The notes beneath the pieces were generated by a model. The model was not told where the DNA came from, searched no databases, and saw nothing but the letters and a program-made list of their open reading frames with translations. A DNA stretch of 45,480 nt from an uncultured Acidimicrobiales bacterium (lineage in GTDB: Bacteria; Actinomycetota; Acidimicrobiia; Acidimicrobiales; SHLQ01), in assembly GCA_937922235.1 (NCBI GenBank), contig CAKZVC010000046.1, forward strand, positions 1-45,480. Reading direction: 5' to 3'. A program made the translations under genes and the position numbers. Positions within the stretch are counted from its first letter, which is position 1; each line of letters opens with the position of its first letter. Below, piece after piece: positions 34,539-42,959 of the stretch.

Positions 34539-34544
34539 TAGACT
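34539..34544 (+). promoter_or_regulatory. Promoter -10 (TAGACT) of the PP2C-like gene
   Basis: TAGACT lies 9 nt before ATG 34554, the same arrangement as at ppx. Confidence 0.45.
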
Positions 34545-34553
34545 GGCATCGGT

Positions 34554-35339
34554 ATGAATGCACCTGATCCACGTCTTGGCCGGCTCTTGCTTCTCGGCGA
34601 GGATTACGGCACGTACGGAGCAGTTGGCGTTACTCGTGTTGGTTCTCAGGCCGCGGCAGCGATCAGCGTTGGTAGCTCACCCGACTCGCCCAGCCTGAAG
34701 TTCAAGGCCGATCCGAACGTCCTCAATGAGGATGCGCTTTGCGTGATGGAAGCGGGCAACTGGTCGGCGTACTGCGTCGCCGATGCGCACTATGGACCCG
34801 AGTCGAGCCACATGCTCATCCAACGGCTTCATCAGATGCTGAACAAGATCCGTCCCACCGACCCTGGCCACCTCAGCCAAATGATCGAGTTTCTTCGACA
34901 AGGTGACCCGGCGATGACCGAGTCGGAGACGACACTTCTCGTCGTGATCTACGACCGCCAGAAGCGCTCTGGCTTTGGCGTGTCGTTTGGCGATTCGAGC
35001 TTTGTGATTGTCGGCCCTGGCCACACGGCTTCTGCGCGAAATGCGAAGGACAACCGCTACGTCAGCACCCGCGGGCGCTCGTCACTTCGCGGTGGGGCCG
35101 AGTTCTCGTTCACGGCCAACCCAGGCGACATGATGTTGACGTTCACCGATGGCATCGACGAATGCAACTATCGAAGCCCGGCAACATCGATTCACGCTCA
35201 CCACATTGAAGCGGCCGTTCAGCAGTCAAACGGAGACACGCTCGACGCCACCAACCGCATCGTCGCCATGGCGCTCGCCGGCGTGGACGGTAACCCCGGT
35301 GGTGAAGACAACATCGCCATCATTGCCGCCAACGCCTAA
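34554..35339 (+). CDS. PP2C-like serine/threonine phosphatase domain protein
   Basis: 261 residues, no signal peptide or membrane segment. The PP2C signatures can be followed in order: NEDALCV (metal Asp), VADAHYGPE in place of VxDGxGG, SETTLLVVIYD, FGDSSFVIV, a TDGIDE metal motif and GGEDNIAIIAA near the end. The metal-binding Asp residues seem kept, though the DG of motif 2 is AD-A, so activity is likely but not certain. Target unknown. A bidirectional terminator separates it from convergent ettA. Confidence 0.75.
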   Translation: MNAPDPRLGRLLLLGEDYGTYGAVGVTRVGSQAAAAISVGSSPDSPSLKFKADPNVLNEDALCVMEAGNWSAYCVADAHYGPESSHMLIQRLHQMLNKIRPTDPGHLSQMIEFLRQGDPAMTESETTLLVVIYDRQKRSGFGVSFGDSSFVIVGPGHTASARNAKDNRYVSTRGRSSLRGGAEFSFTANPGDMMLTFTDGIDECNYRSPATSIHAHHIEAAVQQSNGDTLDATNRIVAMALAGVDGNPGGEDNIAIIAANA

Positions 35340-35344
35340 AGATC

Positions 35345-35385
35345 TCTGCCCCGTCTCAGACCTGACAGGTCCGGTTTGGGGCAGA
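35345..35385. terminator. Bidirectional stem-loop between convergent PP2C and ettA genes
   Basis: The outer stem is TCTGCCCC (35345-35352) with GGGGCAGA (35378-35385); an inner stem GACCTG/CAGGTC (35359-35371) forms within. It begins 5 nt after one stop and ends 3 nt before the other. Confidence 0.75.
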
Positions 35386-35388
35386 AAT

Positions 35389-37062
35389 CTAGCGGGCGAG
35401 TGGCTTGTACTTGATTCGGGTTGGCCCGGCCTTGTCGCCGAGCTCCTTCTTGCGGAACGCCTCGTAGTCACTGAAGTTGCCCTCGAACCACCGAACCTGT
35501 GATTCGCCCTCGAACGCAAGGATGTGGGTAGCGACCCGGTCGAGGAACCAGCGATCGTGCGAGATCACGACGGCGCATCCGGCGTAGGCCTCGAGGCCGC
35601 TCTCGAGCGCCTGCAACGTTTCGACATCGAGATCGTTCGTCGGCTCATCGAGCATCAACAAATTGGCGCCCGACTTCAGCACCTTCGACAAGTGGACGCG
35701 GTTGCGCTCACCACCGGAAAGCACGCCGACCTTCTTGGTCTGATCGCCACCGCGGAAATTGAACGACGCAACATACGAACGTGAGTTGACCTCACGCTTG
35801 CCGAGGTAGAGGAAGTCGTGACCACCGCTGATCTCGTCGAACACGGTGTTGTTCGGATCGAGGGTGTCGCGGCTCTGATCGACGTAGCCGAGCTCGACCG
35901 TGGTGCCGACGGTGATCTTGCCCTCGTCTGGCTCTTCAGATCCGGTGATCATCTTGAACAGCGTGGTCTTGCCCGCTCCGTTCGCTCCAATGACGCCGAC
36001 AATGCCAGCGGGAGGGAGACTGAACGACAAGTCATCGATAAGGAGCTTGTCGCCGAACGCCTTTGATACGCCTTCGAACTCGATGACGACATCGCCGAGG
36101 CGCTGGTTCGCAGGAATCTGAATCTGGAGCTCGTTGGCCCGTGCCTCGGCTTCCTTCTGCTCGTTGACCAGCTTGTCGTAGGCCGCAAGACGAGCCTTGC
36201 TCTTGGTTTGGCGGGCCTTTGGCGCCATGCGAACCCATTCGAGCTCGCGGGCGATGGTCTTCTTGCGAGCCGCATCAGCGCGGGACTCGGCGTTGAGGCG
36301 AGCTTCCTTGTTCTCGAGCCAAGCCGTGTAGTTGCCCTCGAAGGGGTAGCAACGGCCGTGGTCGAGCTCGAGAATCCACTCGGCTGCGTTGTCGAGGAAG
36401 TAGCGATCGTGGGTAATCGCAACGACAGTGCCGGTGTAGTCCTGCAAGAAGCGCTCAAGCCAGGCAACCGACTCGGCATCGAGATGGTTGGTGGGCTCGT
36501 CGAGCAGAAGCAGGTCGGGGCGCGAGAGGAGCAGTCGGGCAAGGGCAACTCGGCGGCGCTCGCCACCAGAGAGGTTCGTGACCTCGGCGTCACCAGGGGG
36601 CAGGCGCAGTGCGTCGCTTGCGATCTCGACGGTGCGCTTCAAGTCCCATGCGTTAGCGGCTTCGATCTTCTTTTCGAGGTCGGCCTGGCGGGTGCCGATC
36701 TTGTCGAAGTCGGCGTCGGGGTCGGACCAACTGGCCATGACCTCGTCGTACTCGGTGAGGAGTGCTGCGATCTCGCCAACACCGTCCATAACATTCTCGT
36801 GGACGGTCTTTGATTCGTCGAGCTGGGGCTCCTGCTCGAGCAGACCCACCGAGAACCCGTCAGTGAGGCGTGCCTCACCGGTGTAGTCGTCGTCGAGGCC
36901 AGCCATGATTCGCAGAACCGTTGACTTTCCGGCGCCGTTCGCTCCGAGAACACCGATTTTGGCGCCGGGGAAGAACGACAGGCTGACTTCTTTCAAGATG
37001 TCGCGATCCGGTGGGATGAACTTTGACAACTTGTGCATCGTGTAGATGTACTGAGCACTCAT
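35389..37062 (-). CDS. ettA: Energy-dependent translational throttle protein EttA (ABC-F)
   Basis: 557 residues from ATG 37062, minus strand; upstream open frame is not used. It binds the ribosomal E site and gates the first elongation step by cellular energy. Two ABC modules: first Walker A GANGAGKST (after GAKIGVL), signature LSGGERRRVALARLL and LLLDEPTNHLDAESVAWLERFL; second Walker A GANGAGKTT, LSGGERNRVHLSKVL and LMLDEPTNDLDVETL. The N terminus YIYTMHKLSKFIPPDR and length are those of EttA. The leaderless promoter TAGATT (37070-37075 complement) stands 7 nt before the ATG. Confidence 0.96.
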   Translation of the reverse strand: MSAQYIYTMHKLSKFIPPDRDILKEVSLSFFPGAKIGVLGANGAGKSTVLRIMAGLDDDYTGEARLTDGFSVGLLEQEPQLDESKTVHENVMDGVGEIAALLTEYDEVMASWSDPDADFDKIGTRQADLEKKIEAANAWDLKRTVEIASDALRLPPGDAEVTNLSGGERRRVALARLLLSRPDLLLLDEPTNHLDAESVAWLERFLQDYTGTVVAITHDRYFLDNAAEWILELDHGRCYPFEGNYTAWLENKEARLNAESRADAARKKTIARELEWVRMAPKARQTKSKARLAAYDKLVNEQKEAEARANELQIQIPANQRLGDVVIEFEGVSKAFGDKLLIDDLSFSLPPAGIVGVIGANGAGKTTLFKMITGSEEPDEGKITVGTTVELGYVDQSRDTLDPNNTVFDEISGGHDFLYLGKREVNSRSYVASFNFRGGDQTKKVGVLSGGERNRVHLSKVLKSGANLLMLDEPTNDLDVETLQALESGLEAYAGCAVVISHDRWFLDRVATHILAFEGESQVRWFEGNFSDYEAFRKKELGDKAGPTRIKYKPLAR

Positions 37063-37069
37063 GGCGGTG

Positions 37070-37075
37070 AATCTA
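37070..37075 (-). promoter_or_regulatory. Leaderless promoter -10 (TAGATT) for ettA
   Basis: Minus-strand TAGATT, 7 nt, then the ATG at 37062. The string TAGATTCACCG also precedes xthA. Confidence 0.6.
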
Positions 37076-37092
37076 TCCAAGCTAGGAACGAC

Positions 37093-37128
37093 CAACGCGG
37101 TCTGGAGAAGATTCTCCAGACCGCGTTG
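37093..37128 (-). terminator. Perfect 17-bp hairpin after the surface protein gene
   Basis: CAACGCGGTCTGGAGAA (37093-37109), loop GA, and its exact complement (37112-37128). It lies 44 bp beyond the surface protein stop and just upstream of the ettA promoter. Probably a terminator for the minus-strand gene, although no strong T-run follows. Confidence 0.65.
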
Positions 37129-37172
37129 TTCGATCGATGTTGATCGGCTCCGCAGATGCAGAACCGTTGTGG

Positions 37173-40052
37173 CTAATCCTTGTGGGCTGCTGCTGGTCGC
37201 ATCCACACGCCGGCTACGAAGAACCAAGCGCCGAGTACGACGAGCATCAGTGCCGCAAGCATGACGAGCACCGACCACGCACCGGTGGCCGCAAGGTCGG
37301 CGGGCGCTGGCTGCTGCGCTTGATCGTCGGCCGTGTCGCCGGGGACCTGAGCCTGATCGCCTGTGGTATCACCGTCGATCTGGGCCTGGTCACCAATGTC
37401 GGTGCCAGGCACGTCTGGGTTCTCTTCGACGATGCCTTCAACCTCGGTGGTGACTTCCTCCTCGGTGCAGTTGTCCGTTGATGTGCCTGGCGTGTTTGCC
37501 GCGGTGACGTTGCCGTCTTCATCGCACACGTTGTCGCAAGACTCGCCTGGCTGAACTTCAACTCCGGCACGATCGCTGTCGGCTGGGCACTCGACGAGGC
37601 CGTCGACTTCGACAGTCACGGGCTCGTCGCATGGTTCGCCGTCGGCATCGACGGCGTCTGGGCCGGCGTTGTCGTGGCATGGGTTGCATGGTTCGCCGTC
37701 GGCGTTGACACCGTTCTGTGCTGCATCAGCGTCTTCGCATGGGGTGCACGGCACGCCATCTGCGTCGACTGCGCCCGGTGCTGGGTTGGTGACGTTGCAC
37801 GGGCTGCATGGTTCGCCGTCAGGTCCGACTGCATCGGCAGCTGGGTTGTCGGCGTCGCAAGGGTTGCACAGCTCACCATCAGCATCGACTGCGCCTGGCG
37901 CTGGGTTGGTGACGTTGCACGGGCTGCACGGTTCGCCGTCAGGTCCGACTGCGTCGGCGGCAGGGTTGTCGGCGTCGCATGGGTTACACAGCTCGCCATC
38001 AGCATCGACTGCGTCTGGGCCGGCGTTGTCGTGGCATGGGTTGCATGGTTCGCCATCGGCGTTGACACCGTTCTGCGCTGCATCAGCGTCTGCGCATGGT
38101 GTGCATGGCACGCCATCTGCGTCGACTGCGCCTGGTGCTGGGTCTGCTGCGTCGCATGGGTTGCATGGCTCGCCGTCAGGTCCGACTGCGTCGGCAGCTG
38201 GAGTGTCTGCATCGCATGGGTTACACAGCTCGCCATCAGCGTCGACTGCGCCTGGTGCCGGGTCCGCTGCGTCGCATGGGTTACACGGCTCGCCGTCAGC
38301 GTCGACTACGCCTGGTGCTGGGTTGGTGACGTTGCACGGGTTGCATGGCTCGCCGTCAGGTCCGACTGCGTCGGCAGCTGGAGTGTCTGCATCGCATGGG
38401 TTACACAGCTCACCATCAGCATCGACGGCACCTGGTGCTGGGTCTGCAGTGTCGCACTCCGAGCACGGCTCACCATCGGCGTTGACAGCATCGGCCGGGA
38501 ACGTGCCGTCGTCGTTGGCGACGCAGGTGTTGGACACGAAGCTGAAGTCGACGCTGACGTTCGAGCGAACGTCATCGTAGTTTCCGTCGATGACCGACAC
38601 TTCGTCAGCATCATCATCAGGGCCGCCCTTGCGGTCGGTCTCGTTGGTTGGCTCGTTCGATGCGGAGTTTGAGAAATCTCCGTCGTCACCGCAGTCGCCA
38701 ATCTCGACCTCGCCCGACATGAGCATGTCGCCGTCAGCAACACCGTTGTTGTCGTTGTCGCTGTCGTCGTTGGCGTTCGGGTTGTTGATCATGCCCGGCA
38801 TGATGTCGGCGGCGTCCACTGCTTCGCCGGCAACCGCCCAACCGGTCTGGCTTCCTGGGATGACGACCTTGTAGGTGCCGCAGAGCAAGCCATCGAACAG
38901 GTACTCGCCGTCATTCGATGTGGTGGTCGTGGCGATTGGGTCGGTGGTTCCGACCTTGATCAGCTCGACCGTTACGCCGTCGATTCCGGGCTCACCGGCG
39001 TCGGCCATGCCGTCCTCGTTGCTATCGAGCCACACGAGGTTGCCAATGCGGTGCACGGTTTCGCCGCTCGCACCCTGGTTAGTGAGCGACAGTGAGGCAC
39101 CAGCGCCGTCACCGATGCTCACACTTTGCAGCTGGGTGCAGAGGTGGGTTGCGCCGGCAGGAAGGTCGACCTGTGTCTCATAGACGTCTGATCCCCACTG
39201 TTCGGTGACAGGAACCTTGGCCGCCACGGGGTTGTCGACCGAGCCAGCCGGGGCAGCATCTGGGATGCCAACGATGCCGTCTACCACTGGTGCGGTTACG
39301 GCTTCGGTGCCGGTCCACCACTGCAGACGCTGCGTGCGCGGGGGAGCGTCGCTGCGACCGGCGTCAACTCCCATGATGCGGGAGAACGAGGTAATGCTGC
39401 GGTCTTCGACTGATGGTGCGAATACCTGGCAGCTCACATTGGTGTGTTCGGCGCTGTTTCCAATGTCATCGGCGAACGTGTCGAGGAAGAAGGCAAACTC
39501 GTTTCCTTCGAAAAGCTCGAGCTCAACCTCAGGAAGCGACGAGTCTTCGTAGATGACGATCACGCCAGCCCCGTAGAAGCGCTCACCCTTTTGGTCGAGT
39601 CCGGAGATGTCGACCGTACTTGTGCCGGGAGTGAACGTCAGCCCAGCGTCGTCAAGGTCAGCAACGTACGTTGTCTGATCCCATCCTTCGCTCGACCATG
39701 AGTAGTCGATGTCGGCAGTGACTGCGGTGCCGTTGACGATGATCTGGTCATCGCTCCAGCCCGGTCCACGACCGGCCCAGTAGACAACAGCGTCGATGAC
39801 CTCGGCGCCAGCCGGGATCGTGAGCGTGTCGCTGCCGCTCGAGCGTTCTGGAGATGGGTTGGTCACGGCTCGATCGGGGTAGACCCCGACATCTGCGTGC
39901 GCAACACCAAGGTTGCCGACAAGGCGGTCGCGCGAGATCATCTCGCCTTCGCTCTCGATCGCCCATGCAGCGGTCGCTGCTGACACGATGATGAGCGCGA
40001 CCGCGCCAAACATGACAAAGGTCGCGCGCAGTCGTGATCCGATACTGGCCAT
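37173..40052 (-). CDS. Sortase-anchored surface protein with SdrD-like domain and CxxC repeats
   Basis: 959 residues, minus strand. GAAAGGGG stands before the ATG. A signal peptide (about 1-31, ending AAWA) is followed by a beta-rich domain (about 32-330; [18 protein letters not shown]) of the DUF3344-like surface type. An SdrD B-like domain (about 333-430; [21 protein letters not shown]) comes next. Residues 520-811 are 14 full ~20-residue repeats (xDAVxADGExCNPC) plus one partial. An acidic spacer leads to LAATG at 920-924, a membrane segment and a short basic tail. LAxTG is the signal of class E sortases, so it is probably linked to peptidoglycan. The cysteines may form disulfides or bind metal. 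Adhesin or stalk role is inferred. Confidence 0.82.
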   Translation of the reverse strand: MASIGSRLRATFVMFGAVALIIVSAATAAWAIESEGEMISRDRLVGNLGVAHADVGVYPDRAVTNPSPERSSGSDTLTIPAGAEVIDAVVYWAGRGPGWSDDQIIVNGTAVTADIDYSWSSEGWDQTTYVADLDDAGLTFTPGTSTVDISGLDQKGERFYGAGVIVIYEDSSLPEVELELFEGNEFAFFLDTFADDIGNSAEHTNVSCQVFAPSVEDRSITSFSRIMGVDAGRSDAPPRTQRLQWWTGTEAVTAPVVDGIVGIPDAAPAGSVDNPVAAKVPVTEQWGSDVYETQVDLPAGATHLCTQLQSVSIGDGAGASLSLTNQGASGETVHRIGNLVWLDSNEDGMADAGEPGIDGVTVELIKVGTTDPIATTTTSNDGEYLFDGLLCGTYKVVIPGSQTGWAVAGEAVDAADIMPGMINNPNANDDSDNDNNGVADGDMLMSGEVEIGDCGDDGDFSNSASNEPTNETDRKGGPDDDADEVSVIDGNYDDVRSNVSVDFSFVSNTCVANDDGTFPADAVNADGEPCSECDTADPAPGAVDADGELCNPCDADTPAADAVGPDGEPCNPCNVTNPAPGVVDADGEPCNPCDAADPAPGAVDADGELCNPCDADTPAADAVGPDGEPCNPCDAADPAPGAVDADGVPCTPCADADAAQNGVNADGEPCNPCHDNAGPDAVDADGELCNPCDADNPAADAVGPDGEPCSPCNVTNPAPGAVDADGELCNPCDADNPAADAVGPDGEPCSPCNVTNPAPGAVDADGVPCTPCEDADAAQNGVNADGEPCNPCHDNAGPDAVDADGEPCDEPVTVEVDGLVECPADSDRAGVEVQPGESCDNVCDEDGNVTAANTPGTSTDNCTEEEVTTEVEGIVEENPDVPGTDIGDQAQIDGDTTGDQAQVPGDTADDQAQQPAPADLAATGAWSVLVMLAALMLVVLGAWFFVAGVWMRPAAAHKD
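37619..38495 (-). repeat. 60-bp coding tandem repeats (CxxC units)
   Basis: About 14.5 copies of a ~60-bp unit encoding the CxxC repeats. Alternating unit types give higher-order blocks ([20 protein letters not shown] and [16 protein letters not shown]). Two large blocks, from VPCTPC to HDNAGP, are nearly identical, which points to recent duplication. Confidence 0.85.
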
Positions 40053-40208
40053 TGGAAAACCCCTTTCAAGGCACCGCCCTGTTGGCAGTCTGCGCGCCTC
40101 ATTCAGAGAAGGTCAAAGCCGCATGGGGGTTTCTTTCGTCGAACAGCGGGTATTCGCGCGCATCGCGGTCGCGTCACCGATGACGGTGAGAATCGGCCGA
40201 GAGAATAC

Positions 40209-42005
40209 CTATGTTGGGGCCCGAACAGCAGGGCTGGAGTCGGTCTTGCGACGCCGCCGCTCAGCATCGGGAGTCACAGCAATCACGGTTGCCTCGGGGT
40301 CAGGGGCGCCGTTGACGAGGGACACACTGTGGTTGTCTCGAAGCTCGAATAGGGCCATGTCGCCGTCTCGTAGCTCAGCTCCTTGCACGATGTGGAAACC
40401 ACCCTTGCTAGCTCCCGACGCCAAGCGGTGGTAGGTGAGCTCGCCGAAGGCGGAGCGTCCGCGCATCTCGAAGTCGTCGTCGTCCTCGTCGGGTTGTACC
40501 TGATAGAGGTTCGCCCGACCTAAGTGCTCGGTGAGGTGATAGGCCGCGTGCGAGGCGAAGTTCTCGTCGTCGGTCAACAAGATGGCTTGCTTGATGCCGA
40601 CACCGTCGAGGGTTAGATCGAGGTCGTGGCTATCGATCGGCCGGTCGTAGGCAAGCAGTCCTTTGCGGAATGTGGCGCGCTGCACCGTCTTTGAGGTCGA
40701 CACGACAAGCACCGGGATCTCCTGCGACGCCAGAACGTCAGCAAGTTCAATCGCGAAGGGGCTGTTCGATACGAGCGCAACACCGTTGGGCTGAGTCTTT
40801 GCCACACGTGTCTTCACTGCCACCCACGTGGCGGTGAGTCCGTACAACGCGACCGTAACAATGACCGTGGCAAAGACGATCGGCACGAGTTCGGGAACCG
40901 GGTCGCCCGAGTCGGCGAGGGTGCGAGAGAACACGGTTGCAACCGAGGCCGCCACGATTCCCCTCGGTGCCATCCACATCAAGAAGTACTTGTCGTTGCG
41001 CGCTAGGCCCGAACCAATCGTCGACAGCCACACCGCGACTGGGCGAGCAACGAAGACCAAGATGGCGATCAGGATGAGCGCCTCAGGGAACACGCTCCGA
41101 AGATCGCCGAGGTCGACCATGGCGCCGAGCACGATAAACAAGGTGCCCAAAATCAGGTGGCCGACGTCTTCGCTGAACGCCGTGAGCTGATGGTTTGGGA
41201 CCAGATGCTGATTTGCGAGCACGAGGCCGAGCATCGTCGTGGCCATAAGTCCAGCTTCGGGACGGATGACGTCTGCTGCAGCAAATGCCACCACGGCTCC
41301 GGCGATCATGGCCGGATTGAGGAGCTGGTCAGGGATCCAGTGATAGTGCAGCGCAGCCATAGCGAGGCCCGCCACAACGACACCTGCAATCGCTCCGGCA
41401 CCGAGCGTGATGGCGATTTCGAATGCGGCTTTGCTGGCGCTGTTCTCATTGAGCGTTGCGTCGAGCACCACAATGGCCAGCGTTGCGCCGACCGGATCGA
41501 TGACGATGCCTTCCCAACGCAAGATGCTGCCGGTTGGTTCGCGTGGACGAGAGAGGTGGAGCAGCGGAATCACCACGGTCGGGCCCGAGACCACCAAGAT
41601 CGCACCGATGAGCGCAGCGTGAGAGTTGCTGACATCGAACAAGAGCGATGTGGCGGCCCAACCAATGAGCCAGGTGACGAGTGCGCCCACGGTGACCAGG
41701 CGCAAGATCACCGAGCGGCCGGCGGTCAGGCGATCGATCTTGAGACCCAGCCCGCCTTCGTAGAGCAGCAATCCAACTGCGAGTGAGACGACGGGGAACA
41801 AGACGTCTGACCCGAACTCTTCTTCCGGCTTGATGACCTCGAAGATCGGTCCGACGAAAATTCCGGCGGTCAATAACAGCAGCACCCCAGGAATGCGAAG
41901 GCGATTAGCAACCCATTGGCCGCCGACGCCAAGGGTCAAGATGATGGCGATGGTCAGCGGTAGCTCGCTTTCCGACGCCAACACCCAATTGGGGGTGTCA
42001 AGCAT
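40209..42005 (-). CDS. CPA1-type sodium/potassium-proton antiporter with cytoplasmic nucleotide-binding-like domain
   Basis: 598 residues, minus strand. About 12-13 membrane segments (residues 15-395): RIPGVLLLLTAGIFVGP, GLLLYEGGLGL and the ion-site segment GIVIDPVGATLAIVVLDA of CPA1 exchangers. The cytoplasmic C terminus (about 405-598) has a TrkA-N-like fold (GVALVSNSPFAIELADVLA) and a TrkA-C-like end. It probably handles cation and pH balance. It starts 14 bp after xthA on the same strand, so the two are likely co-transcribed. Confidence 0.88.
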   Translation of the reverse strand: MLDTPNWVLASESELPLTIAIILTLGVGGQWVANRLRIPGVLLLLTAGIFVGPIFEVIKPEEEFGSDVLFPVVSLAVGLLLYEGGLGLKIDRLTAGRSVILRLVTVGALVTWLIGWAATSLLFDVSNSHAALIGAILVVSGPTVVIPLLHLSRPREPTGSILRWEGIVIDPVGATLAIVVLDATLNENSASKAAFEIAITLGAGAIAGVVVAGLAMAALHYHWIPDQLLNPAMIAGAVVAFAAADVIRPEAGLMATTMLGLVLANQHLVPNHQLTAFSEDVGHLILGTLFIVLGAMVDLGDLRSVFPEALILIAILVFVARPVAVWLSTIGSGLARNDKYFLMWMAPRGIVAASVATVFSRTLADSGDPVPELVPIVFATVIVTVALYGLTATWVAVKTRVAKTQPNGVALVSNSPFAIELADVLASQEIPVLVVSTSKTVQRATFRKGLLAYDRPIDSHDLDLTLDGVGIKQAILLTDDENFASHAAYHLTEHLGRANLYQVQPDEDDDDFEMRGRSAFGELTYHRLASGASKGGFHIVQGAELRDGDMALFELRDNHSVSLVNGAPDPEATVIAVTPDAERRRRKTDSSPAVRAPT

Positions 42006-42018
42006 GAAGGGTAGGAGG

Positions 42019-42792
42019 CTACCTCAGGTCGGCGACAACAGGCGCGTGATCGCTTGGCTGTTTTCCCTTGCGGGCGTTTCGGTCGACGAAGATTCGCTCG
42101 GTGCGTTCCTGCACACTGGGTGATCCGAGAATGAGATCGATGCGTAGACCTTTGCGTTTATGGAAGTTGCCGTCGCGGTAGTCCCACCAGGAGTAGAGGT
42201 CGGCAGCGTCGTGGTGCTGGCGAAAGATGTCGGCGAGCCCATACTCGTGAAGCGCGGCGAGCTTGTCGCGTTCTGGTTGGGACGTGTGGGTGACCCCAAC
42301 CAATCCCTTTGGGTCGTAGACGTCACGGTCGTCGGGGGCGATGTTGAAGTCTCCGACAACGCAAATGTCGTCGGACGGGGAGGTGTTGGCTTCGAGGTCG
42401 GCGGAGAGCCGGTCGAGCCAATCGAGCTTGTAGGTGTAGTGGTCGTCATCGAGTGAACGGCCGTTCGGTACGTAGCAGCTTGCGACTCGAACCCCATCGC
42501 AGGTCGCCCAGATGATGCGGGCGTCCTTGTCGGGTTCGCCACGACCGTCGTCGAAATCGTTTCGCACGTCGTCGAGCCCGACCTTGGAGATGATCGCAAC
42601 CCCGTTCCATTGGCCCTGGCCGTGATGAGCGCTCTCGTAGCCAAGGGCGGAGAAGGCATCGTGAGGAAAGTCCTCGTTACCGAGCTTGGTCTCTTGCAAA
42701 CACAGCACGTCTGGCTGGAGGAGCTCGATCCATTCGGTGACCCGTTCGAGGCGAACGTTGAGCGAGTTGACATTCCAGGTGACTATCCGCAT
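42019..42792 (-). CDS. xthA: Exodeoxyribonuclease III (AP endonuclease)
   Basis: 257 residues, minus strand. Base-excision repair enzyme cutting at abasic sites. Motifs: IVTWNVNSL, LCLQETKLG (metal Glu), YVPNGR, VVGDFNIAPDDRDVYDP, KGLRIDLIL, and the catalytic SDHAPVV at the end. Full length for the family. A leaderless promoter lies at 42799-42804. It is divergent from kgd. Confidence 0.96.
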   Translation of the reverse strand: MRIVTWNVNSLNVRLERVTEWIELLQPDVLCLQETKLGNEDFPHDAFSALGYESAHHGQGQWNGVAIISKVGLDDVRNDFDDGRGEPDKDARIIWATCDGVRVASCYVPNGRSLDDDHYTYKLDWLDRLSADLEANTSPSDDICVVGDFNIAPDDRDVYDPKGLVGVTHTSQPERDKLAALHEYGLADIFRQHHDAADLYSWWDYRDGNFHKRKGLRIDLILGSPSVQERTERIFVDRNARKGKQPSDHAPVVADLR

Positions 42793-42798
42793 TCGGTG

Positions 42799-42804
42799 AA
42801 TCTA
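42799..42804 (-). promoter_or_regulatory. Leaderless promoter -10 (TAGATT) for xthA
   Basis: Minus-strand TAGATT, 6 nt, then the ATG at 42792. Confidence 0.6.
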
Positions 42805-42947
42805 TCTGTCGAGAGGTCGACCCCTCCTCTTCGCGTCGGCTTGGGCGGCACGTTCTGATCGTCCTCACTCCTGCCGTCACTGCGCTGATCCAACACCAAT
42901 ACGAAGACCTTTACGAATCGTTCGTTCTGCGTGCGGTTTTGTTGTCG

Positions 42948-42953
42948 TAGGCT
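42948..42953 (+). promoter_or_regulatory. Leaderless promoter -10 (TAGGCT) for kgd
   Basis: TAGGCT, 6 nt, then GTG 42960. Same hexamer as at metG. No Shine-Dalgarno sequence. Confidence 0.6.
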
Positions 42954-42959
42954 GATCGG

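Noticed and set aside
37669..38672. Plus-strand open frames over the cysteine-repeat gene
   Set aside because: They are shadows of the 60-bp coding repeats; the minus strand has the signal peptide, domains and sorting signal.
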